This document shows positions 54,870 through 63,593 of a stretch of 64,000 bases of DNA, piece by piece. Location: positions 1-64,000 of the forward strand of contig JAHCHY010000023.1 in assembly GCA_026129485.1 (NCBI GenBank), written 5' to 3'. The first letter of the stretch is position 1; every line of letters begins with the position of its first letter. The translations under genes and the position numbers were made by a program. The notes beneath the pieces were generated by a model. The model was not told the DNA's origin and made no database searches. It saw nothing but the letters and a program-made list of their open reading frames with translations. Origin of the DNA: Cyclobacteriaceae bacterium (GTDB lineage Bacteria > Bacteroidota > Bacteroidia > Cytophagales > Cyclobacteriaceae).

Positions 54870-55820
54870 TTAATGAGCGGCCCTGCGCAGACGATCATTA
54901 ATAGCCCGCCCCAGCCCGGTTTCCGGGACAAGCTCTGCGAGGATGAGGCTGATATCGGCTTTATCGAGTGTGCGCAGGCCTGCAAACAGGTGTTGCGCGG
55001 CTTCTTCCAGGTTTCCGCCTGCCGACAAAACAACCTGCCTGCGTGGCGGAATGCCGGGAAGGGGATTCCGAAATACGATAGCCCCGGCATCGGGATGATC
55101 TTGTGCAGCAAGCTGATCGTGTGTACCGAGTACAATTTTCTTGCGGGGGGCATAGTGACTTTGCAATTGGCCCGGTGCATGTGGATTGGAAGAGGAGTGA
55201 AGCTGCACGTGGAGCGGCCCGGTGAAGGGTTCGAGGCTTTCCAATGCAAGTCCGCCCAACCGGTATACGATGGGTTCCATGCTTTCAAAGCCAATTATAG
55301 TTGATTCGATCCCCACACGGCATTCGCCACCATCTAAAATGTAAGCTACTTTATCGCCTAATTGTTCATTTACATGCTGAGGCGTGGTGGGGCTTACATA
55401 TCCGAACGGGTTGGCGCTGGGCGCAGCCAGCGGAAAAGGTAGTGTTTGCAGCAATTGCAGGGTAAGTGCGTGATCCGGGCAACGTAAGCCTACGGTGTTT
55501 AAGCCCGATGTTACAAGGTCGGGAACAAGCTCTTTTTTGGGCAGTAATATTGTAAGTGGCCCCGGCCAGAACCGGTTGGCTAATGCGCGTGCTTTATCCG
55601 GAAAAGATTCAACTAATGTTTTGGCTTGCGCGATGCCGGATATGTGTACAATCAACGGATCGAAATGCGGCCGGTTCTTGGCTTTGAAAATCTCGAGTAC
55701 GGCTTTCTCATCGAGCGCGTTTGCCGCAAGCCCATAAACCGTTTCGGTAGGAATAGCCACAAGCCGGCCTTCCATCAGTAATTGTCGTGCGCGGTCTATG
55801 TCTTTGCCGATTTCTGCCAT
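54870..55820 (-). CDS. tsaC: L-threonylcarbamoyladenylate synthase (Sua5/TsaC type)
   Basis: A 316-residue Sua5-type enzyme that makes threonylcarbamoyl-AMP from threonine, bicarbonate and ATP for the t6A modification of tRNA. The YrdC/TsaC domain (about 10-195) has LVAIPTETVYGLAANALDEK, KAKNRPHFDPLIVHIS and APSANPFGYVSPT. The Sua5 C-terminal domain (about 215-316) follows, ending GLGRAINDRLRRAAH. It leads the minus-strand row sua5, pfkA, two SRPBCC, pgk. Confidence 0.93.
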   Translation of the reverse strand: MAEIGKDIDRARQLLMEGRLVAIPTETVYGLAANALDEKAVLEIFKAKNRPHFDPLIVHISGIAQAKTLVESFPDKARALANRFWPGPLTILLPKKELVPDLVTSGLNTVGLRCPDHALTLQLLQTLPFPLAAPSANPFGYVSPTTPQHVNEQLGDKVAYILDGGECRVGIESTIIGFESMEPIVYRLGGLALESLEPFTGPLHVQLHSSSNPHAPGQLQSHYAPRKKIVLGTHDQLAAQDHPDAGAIVFRNPLPGIPPRRQVVLSAGGNLEEAAQHLFAGLRTLDKADISLILAELVPETGLGRAINDRLRRAAH

Positions 55821-55905
55821 GCTTTAATAAAATGTTAGTTAAGTCGTCAAGACCCCGAACCTTCGGGTCAGACGCCTGAGCAGTCGATTTAGAGCACGCT
55901 CGCTG

Positions 55906-55924
55906 CAAAGCTAAAATATATTTG
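55906..55924. promoter_or_regulatory. Back-to-back promoter boxes between sua5 and a small gene
   Basis: TAGCTTTG on the minus strand (55906-55913) faces sua5; TATATTTG on the plus strand (55917-55924) faces the small membrane-protein gene. Both match TAnnTTTG and are 3 bases apart. A stem-loop, GACCCCGAA/TTCGGGTC (55851-55869), lies in the sua5 leader. Confidence 0.4.
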
Positions 55925-55970
55925 TCAGGCTATGCCAAACATATTAAGTTGCATGATAAACCTGCCGGAT

Positions 55971-56132
55971 ATGAGTAACAAAACCCGATCAATATTAAAA
56001 GCCATTGCGGTAATCCTGGTATTGCTGGCCGTGCTGATGGAGCTGAAGATCATCATCATTCCGGCTATTGCCGTGTATAAATTCTGGATTGTGGTAATCG
56101 CCTTCGGACTGATGCTAATCAGCTCGAAGTAA
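55971..56132 (+). CDS. Small membrane protein
   Basis: A protein of about 53 residues from the ATG at 55971 (MSNKTRSILKAIAVILVLLA); a frame from 55932 adds 13 residues. It has two predicted helices (about residues 8-23 and 30-48; IIIIPAIAVYKFWIVVIAFG). I do not recognise it. A promoter box lies 46 bases upstream. Its last 18 bases overlap the end of the NUDIX gene on the other strand. Confidence 0.6.
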   Translation: MSNKTRSILKAIAVILVLLAVLMELKIIIIPAIAVYKFWIVVIAFGLMLISSK

Positions 56133-56660
56133 TTTCTCTTTCATACGAAGAACAGATTGCTCGTTTGTGTAATGTTCCAGCTTGTTCAGGGCAATCCACC
56201 TTACATCGTGTGATTCTTCACTGACTATAATATTGTCTGCACGTTCTGCTTCCAACAGAAAGCGAACATCGTAATGATCGTGTGCCGGAAAATCCTTGCG
56301 TTCAGGTATCGGGTGAACATCCACGTCAAAAGGGATTTCGCTCAGCACTCTGAATTGCTGAATTCCCGTTTCCTCCTCCGCTTCGCGCAGCGCCACATTC
56401 AATACATCTTCCTCGCCATCGGCATGACCGCCCGGCTGTAGCCAACGGTTTAATTTGGCATGATGCACCAGCAATACAGCATTGCGCTCGGGATTCACAA
56501 TCCAGGCCGAACCGGTAATATGCCCCGGAAGATGGGTGCGTTCAAAGCAGGTAATGTCCTGCAGCAGCGTTAAGAAACGGGGAACGAACTCCTGCTCTTC
56601 GTGATAAGGTGATTGATACGCTGAAAAGAAACGGATAAGCCAGGCACGGGTTTGCGCCAT
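56115..56660 (-). CDS. NUDIX hydrolase
   Basis: A 181-residue pyrophosphohydrolase. The Nudix box is complete (GHADGEED at its start, then REAEEETGI), so it should bind magnesium and cleave a nucleoside diphosphate linked to some group X. The N-terminal part (MAQTRAWLIRFFSAYQSPYH) is helical, and the substrate is unknown. It begins 1 base after the small secreted protein gene, so they are surely translated from one mRNA. Confidence 0.87.
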   Translation of the reverse strand: MAQTRAWLIRFFSAYQSPYHEEQEFVPRFLTLLQDITCFERTHLPGHITGSAWIVNPERNAVLLVHHAKLNRWLQPGGHADGEEDVLNVALREAEEETGIQQFRVLSEIPFDVDVHPIPERKDFPAHDHYDVRFLLEAERADNIIVSEESHDVRWIALNKLEHYTNEQSVLRMKEKLLRAD

Positions 56661-56661
56661 G

Positions 56662-57015
56662 CTACTGGATCACAATGGTTACTTTATTGAATTTTCCTTC
56701 TTCCAGCTTGCCGATGATCTCACCGCCACCTGAATTATCCTTATCATCCTTGCGTACAATTACATGGTACGATACCCCTTCCAGCTTCTTAAGCCGTAAC
56801 ACTCCTTTGGCATCGGAAGTACCTTCCATTACCACGTTTTGCTCTTTCAGGTAATCCTGTTCGGTTTTGAATAATTTAATTTCTGCGCCTGCTACCGTAT
56901 TACCGGTTTCATCGCGCACGGTGATGGTTAATGAAGTATTGAATAATTGTGCCGATGCATTCGTGAAGGTGAGCGCGAGCGCCAATACGAAAGCAAACTG
57001 GAATAACGATCTCAT
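56662..57015 (-). CDS. Secreted carboxypeptidase-regulatory-like protein
   Basis: A protein of about 117 residues with a signal peptide (MRSLFQFAFVLALALTFTNA, cleaved near SAQ). The mature part is one beta-sandwich domain (TSLTITVRDETGNTVAGAEI, KGVLRLKKLEGVSYHVIVRK) of the carboxypeptidase-regulatory or Cna B type. I chose the ATG at 57015; an in-frame ATG at 57048 adds 11 residues not fitting the signal. It lies 65 bases after the giant T9SS gene at 57081. It may be an accessory envelope protein. Confidence 0.75.
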   Translation of the reverse strand: MRSLFQFAFVLALALTFTNASAQLFNTSLTITVRDETGNTVAGAEIKLFKTEQDYLKEQNVVMEGTSDAKGVLRLKKLEGVSYHVIVRKDDKDNSGGGEIIGKLEEGKFNKVTIVIQ

Positions 57016-57080
57016 AACAATTGGTTTTATGAATACATAGTTACACAAACGCTGCCAAAAAGGAAACTGCGCAACACGGT

Positions 57081-60000
57081 TTACCGGATCAGCAACACAC
57101 CACCGCGTTTTTCCTGTATGCCTCTTTCGGGGCGGAACGAGCTTACATATTTGAACACGTAGGCATAGGTACCTCCGGGCACAGGCTGGCTTACGTTGTT
57201 GTTATACCCTCCGTTCCACTTAAAGTTTTTATCCTTCGACTCAAATACCAATTCGCCCCAGCGGTTGTAAATCAGCACCTGGAAATTATCAGTGATAAAG
57301 AAGGTGTAGGCAAAGAAGTCTTTATTTTCACCGATACCGCTGGTGGGCCTGAATGCATTGGGCGCTACAATTTTCGGAATACAATCGTTCAGCACTTCCG
57401 TTCTGTCGCGCGACACGCAACCAAACGAATTGGTTATATCCACATCGTACAAACCTTCGCTGTCGGCAGTAAGCACACGGTTAGTGTAGTTAAGGGTGAG
57501 CTCATTCTTAAACCAGTTGTAAGACTGGAAAACACCCGGATCAAGATCAACTTCGGAAGTTTCCGGATCATTGTTATCCGGGTCGTTACAGATGATCACC
57601 CGGTCGGGCAAGTTGCCTTGCGGCAGGGGCAATTTGGTTACCTGTATTTCAGCCGGGGTGGTGCATCCGCTTCTGCTGATTTCCACGCGGTAAATGCCGG
57701 CAGCGGTTTGATTGATTGAAGCCGTGCTGGCCCCGGTAATCTGCGTATTGTTTAAGAACCATGCATACGTTACCCCGGTTGTGTTGGTGGTGGCAGTAAG
57801 CGTGAAGGGCTGGTTATCATCACAGGCCGGTGTGCCGGATAACCCGGCTGTAATGGTACCCACCACCGAAACATTCTGAGGTGAAGAACGAACCACACAG
57901 CCATTCACGGTGTTCACAACTTCCAACACGTACGAATCTCCATCATCGGCAGTTGTAAGACTGAACTGTTGCCCCAATGCAGTTGGAGTTGCGCTGCCGT
58001 TGGCATACCAGCGGTAAGTAAAATTACCGGATGGTTGCGCGGTTAAAATTACCTGGTCGGCACAGGCATCGCTTTGCGTGAAGGTGGGTGTAATGGCATC
58101 GGTTACATTAACCGTTATATCCTGTGTGAACGGACAGCCGGCAGCGCCCGATCCGGTAACGGTGAAAGTAACCACACCGGCACCCGGCAATAGCTGAATG
58201 GTGGCTCCCGTAGTTGAGCCCACAATGCTGCCCGGTACATTGGTTGTCCACGAATACGAAGTAGCTGTGCCCGATGCCGTGAGCGTAGGTGTGGCATCGC
58301 AAAGATCGCTGGCATCAACCGTAAACGTTACAGGCGGATTAGGAGTAACGGCAATGTTACGGGTATCAATACAACCTCCTGCGTCTTCAACCTCAAGTAT
58401 GTAGTTACCGGCAGGCAGGGTTGGGGCAATGGCGGTAGTAAGGAAGGGCGAGGTAGCAGGCAGGGATGGGCCAAATACCTGGCCTGTGCCTGAATCAGTA
58501 AGCGTAAACTGGTATGGCCCTGTTCCGCCTGCAACGGTAATGGAGTAGCTTACAATACAGGGGTCTGTTACAACCGGTGTAATAGTAAGCGCTACATCAC
58601 TCAGTGCAAATGAGCTTGACAGCGTACAACCCGAAATCTGGTCGGTTACGATAGCCGAAAATGTACCCGCGCTTTGCCCGGCAATCGGGCCAACAGTGGA
58701 CGGTGCTGTTTGGTCGATACCCTGTTGATTAAAGCTGTTAGGGCCTGTTAAGAAATAAGAGTATGGCCCGGCTGCAGGAACTGATGCATTGAGCTGTAAG
58801 GTAATGGTACCATCGGGTGCACCGCACACGGTAGGATTAGTTCCGGATAAAACAAATGAAGGCGATACGTTGATGGTATAAACTTTCTCTTCTACGGTAA
58901 AGCAGGTGGTGAACGGATCGGTAACGGTTACTTCGTACGCAAATACACCGGGTGTTGATGTATCCACGGCCTGTGTTTGAATGGTACCGGCATTTACTCC
59001 GTTGATGCGCCATTGGTAAGTAGCGCCCGGGTTCAGCGCGTCTAATGTGGGCGTGGCATTGTCCTCGCAAATGGTCAGGTCAGGCCCCAGGTCGACCTGC
59101 GGCCGGTTATCCACCACGAGGCTTTGTGCGGTAGAGGTACAGCCGTTTGAGCTGGTGTTGATCACCGAAATAAATGCCGGGTTGTTTAGCGTTATGGTCT
59201 GGGTTGTTTCTCCGTTCGACCACAGGTGCGTGATGCCCGGTGTATTGGGAATGTTGGCATCTAATGTAACCGCACCGGTACACAAGGCAATCGCACCCGG
59301 AATAGAAGGGGGTGCCGGTGGATCGAAAATTTCTACCTGCTGAACAATGGTGGTGTCTAATCCGCAGCGGTTGGTTAGACGCATGGAAACGGTATAAACT
59401 CCGGCTGCCGCATAGAGGTGTGAAGGTGAAGCTTCGGTGCTGGTGCCGCCATCGCCAAACGCCCAAAGGAAATTATCAATCGGGTCGGTGGCCGTTCCGG
59501 TAAATTGTGTGGAATCGCCCACGCAGACTCCGGCAAAGCTGAAGCCCGGGCCGCCAAAGGCATTGCCTTCAAACTGGATAAAGTTCGGTAAGCCTAACCG
59601 GCTGTTGGTGCCACCGGCCAATGTAAAGCCCGATGGGTTGAAGGACGAAAGCTGTGTGGTGTCTTCATTGGCCTGAATGGTACCCAGTACATTGCTGCCA
59701 TTGATGGCTACATAAAGCTGGTTATCGGGTGCGCGTTGTATGGCGCCCAGCTCCAGATTCTGATTGATGCGTTGCCGGAAGAAAGGCCGGTCTAATGAAT
59801 CGAGGAAGTATTCAAAAATCTGCGAAGGAGTAGGCGATCCTTTCACAGTTGCAAAAAGTTTGTTCCCGCCCGGAGAAAACTCAACGCCATATACCTGGCC
59901 ATTGGGCTCGTTCAGGTTGATCTGGCGGAAATTTTCCAACCGGCCGGTGCTGTCATTAAGTGTAAACAGCTCAACCAGGTTGCTGGTGCCCGGTGTGGAA

Positions 60001-62288
60001 AGCGCTACCGCCACATTGTTACGCGGCCCTATTTTCATATAACCTTCTCCATTTACAGCCGATTGAAAAGAATGTTCCGAGCCTGCTTCAGAGTAAACCG
60101 GCTGGCCGATACCTTCGGCCGTAATGGGATAGGAGCGGAAAATATTATTCCCGTATTCATGCACGATCACCCAGCGCTCGTTGGCCGTAATACGCTCCGT
60201 GCTTTTCGAAAAGAGCAATACATTTTTTTGCTGGAGGCCACCGTTTCCGGAGTTGAGCTTTAAATCGAACAGCGAGTAACGCACTTCATAAGGCGAAGTG
60301 CCGTTTATGGCCTGAGTGGTAAAGATGTAGTACAACGTTTCATCACCGGGCACAGGCACAATAATGGCCGATTGCGAGGCGGCCGGGTCGCCCCCTATGC
60401 CGCTATCTATTTCCGTATCCGTCTTGTCAAAGACTTTATCACCATCGGTATAGAAGATCACATCCCCGTTCCGGTCGCACACAATCGCGCAGCCTTCCGG
60501 TGCATCCATCGCGCTGTTGCTGAGGGCAACCGGGGGCTGCTCGTTGAAATCAATTCCTGCATGATTACCAAAGTGCCAGACGTTCGATCGCTGATCCTGC
60601 AAGCCATACTCTTTTACATTCACACCGGCATAGGCCGAGCATCCCGAGGCATCGGTAACCACTACATAATAATAACCTGCTGAATCGGGTGTGAGTGTTG
60701 CGCCCAAATTGCCATTCGACCAGGCAATGGATGCCGGTGTGCCGCCCTGAATAGTAACGGTTACCCTAAACTGTGTGGCCGGGGTTGCACTGCCTCGTGG
60801 AGGCGGAAACTCATCGCGGCAAGCGGTGGTATCCTGAACCAGCTGTAGTGAAAGGGCAAAAGGATTAATAGTAACAGGCTGTGTAATGGATTGTGTTTGC
60901 CCCCTGTAAAATGCATTGAGGGTAACGTTAAATGTCCCGGCATTTTCATACGTATAAACCGGTGCCCAGTTGCCCGAACCCGATCCATCGCCAAAATCCC
61001 ACCGCAGGCTGTCGGCATTGGGCAATACTTCGGGAAAGAAGCTGGTAGGTGAATTTTGACAAGTGCCTTGTGCGGTAAACGTAACCTGGAGTTCTACACT
61101 ATCGCGCGGCTTGAATGACGGGAACTGTGTGCCGTTAAAATTCAATCCGCCAAACAGCGATTGTGTATTAACCACCTGGCCGGCGACTGTATCGGTATTG
61201 GTTAATCTTCCCACTAAAAACGGCCCGCCTGATACAGCCTGGTATAAATGATAGATGGCGCTATCCGGTGCAATCTGTAATCCATAGCTTCTGAAAACAG
61301 CAGGCGTAATTACCGGTGCGAGTGTAATGGCAGGATTGAGGTAATCGTACTGGAATACATTAGCGCTTATTCCTGTATCACCATGACGGGAAAGATATAA
61401 GTAGCGACCCTGGTTGTCCCATTCGATATCATAAATAGCCTGGTTGTTGGTGGCCCCGGCTACAGCCGAGTTTGTAATCAGGCGATCGAAGCTGAAAAGA
61501 CCATTGGTGTTATCAAAATTCAGGATGATGGCATCTGCATTATTATTCTGAGGTGATACGGCCAGCTTGCCAGATGCCGCATGATAGGCAAAGTTGGCCA
61601 CTGACATCGTAAACCCAAGACCGGACGAATTGATGGTTGGAAATGTAGCGGTTGCATCAATACGGGTTGCAGAAAAAGTTTGGGTGCCGTTCTCATGGGT
61701 GATCAGCCAGAAATCAATGTTATTCGAATGCGGTACAATGATCATTCCTTCCGACCGGTTAGTTAAAACCGGCATGGCCACGTTCTTGGCAGCTTCCACC
61801 ACACCTAATGCAGGTGCCGGAAACACCGCGTTGCCAAACTGGTTCATGTCCACCGATGAATGACTGATGCTGCCACCAGTTGTAAAGCTTGCCGTGTTGG
61901 TGAAAATATACCACCGGTTGGTCTGGCCCGGCATGGGCGAAATGGCTACGGGCTGATTGGCGTTCGGCTGGGCATTAAGCCCGGTGCCATTGGGCATAAG
62001 CGTATGGGTGGCATCATATACACGAATGCCATCGGTATAGAATAATAAGTTGGCTGTTGCCGGATCGGTAGCTACGGCCGCGCCACCCTGTGCAAAGGGT
62101 GTAGCCTGGTTGGTAACGGATTGTGCCACATGGGTGCCCCGGTTAAACCGGATGCCGTTGGCCGAGTTTCCAAAATACCAGTTATGCCGCGACAGATCCT
62201 GCGCAAGCAATGAAAAAGGCAATAGCAAAATCAACAAAAGGAGCCACCGTATAAGTGGCGAGGCGCCACGATTTTCGTTCACCCTCAT
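57081..62288 (-). CDS. Giant T9SS cargo with two propeller-like and PKD domains
   Basis: About 1,735 residues from the ATG at 62288 (MRVNENRGASPLIRWLLLLI; an open frame extends to 62342). A signal peptide ends near LLAQ. Two similar WD40-like regions follow (HNWYFGNSANGIRFNRGTHV and later VWHFGNHAGIDFNEQPPVAL), each with a PKD-type domain after it (SLRWDFGDGSGSG and NFLWAFGDGGTSTEASPSHL). Then come several Ig-like segments (PQVDLGPDLTICEDN, GGTGPYQFTLTDSG) and the T9SS type B sorting domain (APNAFRPTSGIGENKDFFAY, YNRWGELVFESKDKNFKWNG). The expected fate is export through the outer membrane and attachment to the surface. It is divergent from a PorP/SprF gene at 62471, its probable partner. Confidence 0.9.
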   Translation of the reverse strand: MRVNENRGASPLIRWLLLLILLLPFSLLAQDLSRHNWYFGNSANGIRFNRGTHVAQSVTNQATPFAQGGAAVATDPATANLLFYTDGIRVYDATHTLMPNGTGLNAQPNANQPVAISPMPGQTNRWYIFTNTASFTTGGSISHSSVDMNQFGNAVFPAPALGVVEAAKNVAMPVLTNRSEGMIIVPHSNNIDFWLITHENGTQTFSATRIDATATFPTINSSGLGFTMSVANFAYHAASGKLAVSPQNNNADAIILNFDNTNGLFSFDRLITNSAVAGATNNQAIYDIEWDNQGRYLYLSRHGDTGISANVFQYDYLNPAITLAPVITPAVFRSYGLQIAPDSAIYHLYQAVSGGPFLVGRLTNTDTVAGQVVNTQSLFGGLNFNGTQFPSFKPRDSVELQVTFTAQGTCQNSPTSFFPEVLPNADSLRWDFGDGSGSGNWAPVYTYENAGTFNVTLNAFYRGQTQSITQPVTINPFALSLQLVQDTTACRDEFPPPRGSATPATQFRVTVTIQGGTPASIAWSNGNLGATLTPDSAGYYYVVVTDASGCSAYAGVNVKEYGLQDQRSNVWHFGNHAGIDFNEQPPVALSNSAMDAPEGCAIVCDRNGDVIFYTDGDKVFDKTDTEIDSGIGGDPAASQSAIIVPVPGDETLYYIFTTQAINGTSPYEVRYSLFDLKLNSGNGGLQQKNVLLFSKSTERITANERWVIVHEYGNNIFRSYPITAEGIGQPVYSEAGSEHSFQSAVNGEGYMKIGPRNNVAVALSTPGTSNLVELFTLNDSTGRLENFRQINLNEPNGQVYGVEFSPGGNKLFATVKGSPTPSQIFEYFLDSLDRPFFRQRINQNLELGAIQRAPDNQLYVAINGSNVLGTIQANEDTTQLSSFNPSGFTLAGGTNSRLGLPNFIQFEGNAFGGPGFSFAGVCVGDSTQFTGTATDPIDNFLWAFGDGGTSTEASPSHLYAAAGVYTVSMRLTNRCGLDTTIVQQVEIFDPPAPPSIPGAIALCTGAVTLDANIPNTPGITHLWSNGETTQTITLNNPAFISVINTSSNGCTSTAQSLVVDNRPQVDLGPDLTICEDNATPTLDALNPGATYQWRINGVNAGTIQTQAVDTSTPGVFAYEVTVTDPFTTCFTVEEKVYTINVSPSFVLSGTNPTVCGAPDGTITLQLNASVPAAGPYSYFLTGPNSFNQQGIDQTAPSTVGPIAGQSAGTFSAIVTDQISGCTLSSSFALSDVALTITPVVTDPCIVSYSITVAGGTGPYQFTLTDSGTGQVFGPSLPATSPFLTTAIAPTLPAGNYILEVEDAGGCIDTRNIAVTPNPPVTFTVDASDLCDATPTLTASGTATSYSWTTNVPGSIVGSTTGATIQLLPGAGVVTFTVTGSGAAGCPFTQDITVNVTDAITPTFTQSDACADQVILTAQPSGNFTYRWYANGSATPTALGQQFSLTTADDGDSYVLEVVNTVNGCVVRSSPQNVSVVGTITAGLSGTPACDDNQPFTLTATTNTTGVTYAWFLNNTQITGASTASINQTAAGIYRVEISRSGCTTPAEIQVTKLPLPQGNLPDRVIICNDPDNNDPETSEVDLDPGVFQSYNWFKNELTLNYTNRVLTADSEGLYDVDITNSFGCVSRDRTEVLNDCIPKIVAPNAFRPTSGIGENKDFFAYTFFITDNFQVLIYNRWGELVFESKDKNFKWNGGYNNNVSQPVPGGTYAYVFKYVSSFRPERGIQEKRGGVLLIR

Positions 62289-62470
62289 AACATGCACCAT
62301 GTTGAACTTATTGATATCAAAATTTAAAACGTCAAACTCCACTAAAGTAATACAATTTGCCCTAAAATTTCGTTAATCAGTCCAAACCGCCCTATTTGTC
62401 GGTAAATGTTTTTTTTAGTGTTCCGAAAGAATTTAATTTGCCCCGATTGCGCTTATTAAAAACTGAGTTG

Positions 62471-63514
62471 ATGCATCGCGTTTTACTTCTTGCTTGTTCC
62501 TGTATGCTGTTGGTGGTGGGGCCGGTAACTGCGCAAGACCCTCAGTACTCGCAGTTTTATGCTGCACCGCTTTATCTTAACCCGGCCTTTGCCGGTTCAA
62601 CCGGTCAGAACCGCGTAGGGATTAACTACCGCAATCAATGGCCGGCTATTGACGCCAACTTCAATACGATCTCCGCTTTTTACGATACCTATATTGAAGA
62701 CAAGAACAGCGGAATTGGTGTTTTGCTTACGCGCGATAAAGAGGGAATCTTTGGCTTGCAGTCCATGAGCTTAGCCTTTCAGTATTCGTACGATCTCAGA
62801 ATTGTAGAAGGATTGTCATTCCGGCCGGGTGTTCAGGTAGCTGTTTATAACCGGTCGATAAATTTCAACAGGCTTGTATTTGGCGACCAGATCGATCCGG
62901 CTACCGGTAACCTGATTCCGGGCGCTTCGGCTGAAAACCTGAATACCGGTCAATCGAAATTTTTTCCTGATTTGTCTTTCGGTGGATTATTGTACAGCAA
63001 GCGTGCGTGGCTGGGTTTTGCAGCGCATCATTTAACCGAACCGAACCAATCATTAATAGGCGAGGAGAGCAAGCTGCCCCGTAAGCTATCCGCCCATGCC
63101 GGCTTGAAATTTTATTTTGAGCCGGGCGAAATGGGCGATGGGTTTTATACGCGGCCGCGAGAGCGTAGCATTGCGCCTGCCATACAATATCGCCACCAGG
63201 GCGAGTTCGACCAGATGGATGTAGGCTTCTATTTTACATTCGAGCCTTTGATTATCGGTACGTGGTATCGCGGGGTGCCCTTCAAAAAAGTGAACGGATT
63301 TACCAATAACGAATCGGTTGTGCTGCTGATCGGCTTTACCAAAAGAGGTGCTAAAGATGTATTGAATATCGGTTACAGCTATGATTATACCATTTCACAA
63401 TTAGGCCCGGCCAGCGGAGGTGCGCATGAATTCAGCCTGGTGTATTCGTGGTCAACGCGCAATCCGCGCAAGCCACCGAAGGATAAGCTGATGATCCCTT
63501 GCCCGGATTTTTAG
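62471..63514 (+). CDS. PorP/SprF-family protein, second copy
   Basis: A protein of 347 residues from the ATG at 62471 (MHRVLLLACSCMLLVVGPVT; an upstream TTG at 62396 is also in frame). After the signal peptide the family signature is clear: QDPQYSQFYAAPLYLNPAFA, then GST. It is an outer-membrane barrel, about 40 residues longer than the copy at 27349. It is divergent from the giant T9SS gene 182 bases away, so it is probably the export partner of that protein, in the way SprF serves SprB. Confidence 0.9.
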   Translation: MHRVLLLACSCMLLVVGPVTAQDPQYSQFYAAPLYLNPAFAGSTGQNRVGINYRNQWPAIDANFNTISAFYDTYIEDKNSGIGVLLTRDKEGIFGLQSMSLAFQYSYDLRIVEGLSFRPGVQVAVYNRSINFNRLVFGDQIDPATGNLIPGASAENLNTGQSKFFPDLSFGGLLYSKRAWLGFAAHHLTEPNQSLIGEESKLPRKLSAHAGLKFYFEPGEMGDGFYTRPRERSIAPAIQYRHQGEFDQMDVGFYFTFEPLIIGTWYRGVPFKKVNGFTNNESVVLLIGFTKRGAKDVLNIGYSYDYTISQLGPASGGAHEFSLVYSWSTRNPRKPPKDKLMIPCPDF

Positions 63515-63540
63515 AAACTGGTTTCCGGTTACCGGTCGCG

Positions 63541-63576
63541 GGTTACCAGTTTACCAGTAGCCAACAACTGGTAACC
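63541..63576. repeat. GTTACTGG-type inverted repeat, fourth copy
   Basis: GGTTACCAGTT (63541-63551) and AACTGGTAACC (63566-63576) form a perfect 11-base stem. Further half-copies (GGTTACCGG before, CCAGTAACTGGTAACT after) extend it from about 63518 to 63590, filling the gap between two convergent genes. Confidence 0.7.
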
Positions 63577-63593
63577 AGTAACTGGTAACTAAT

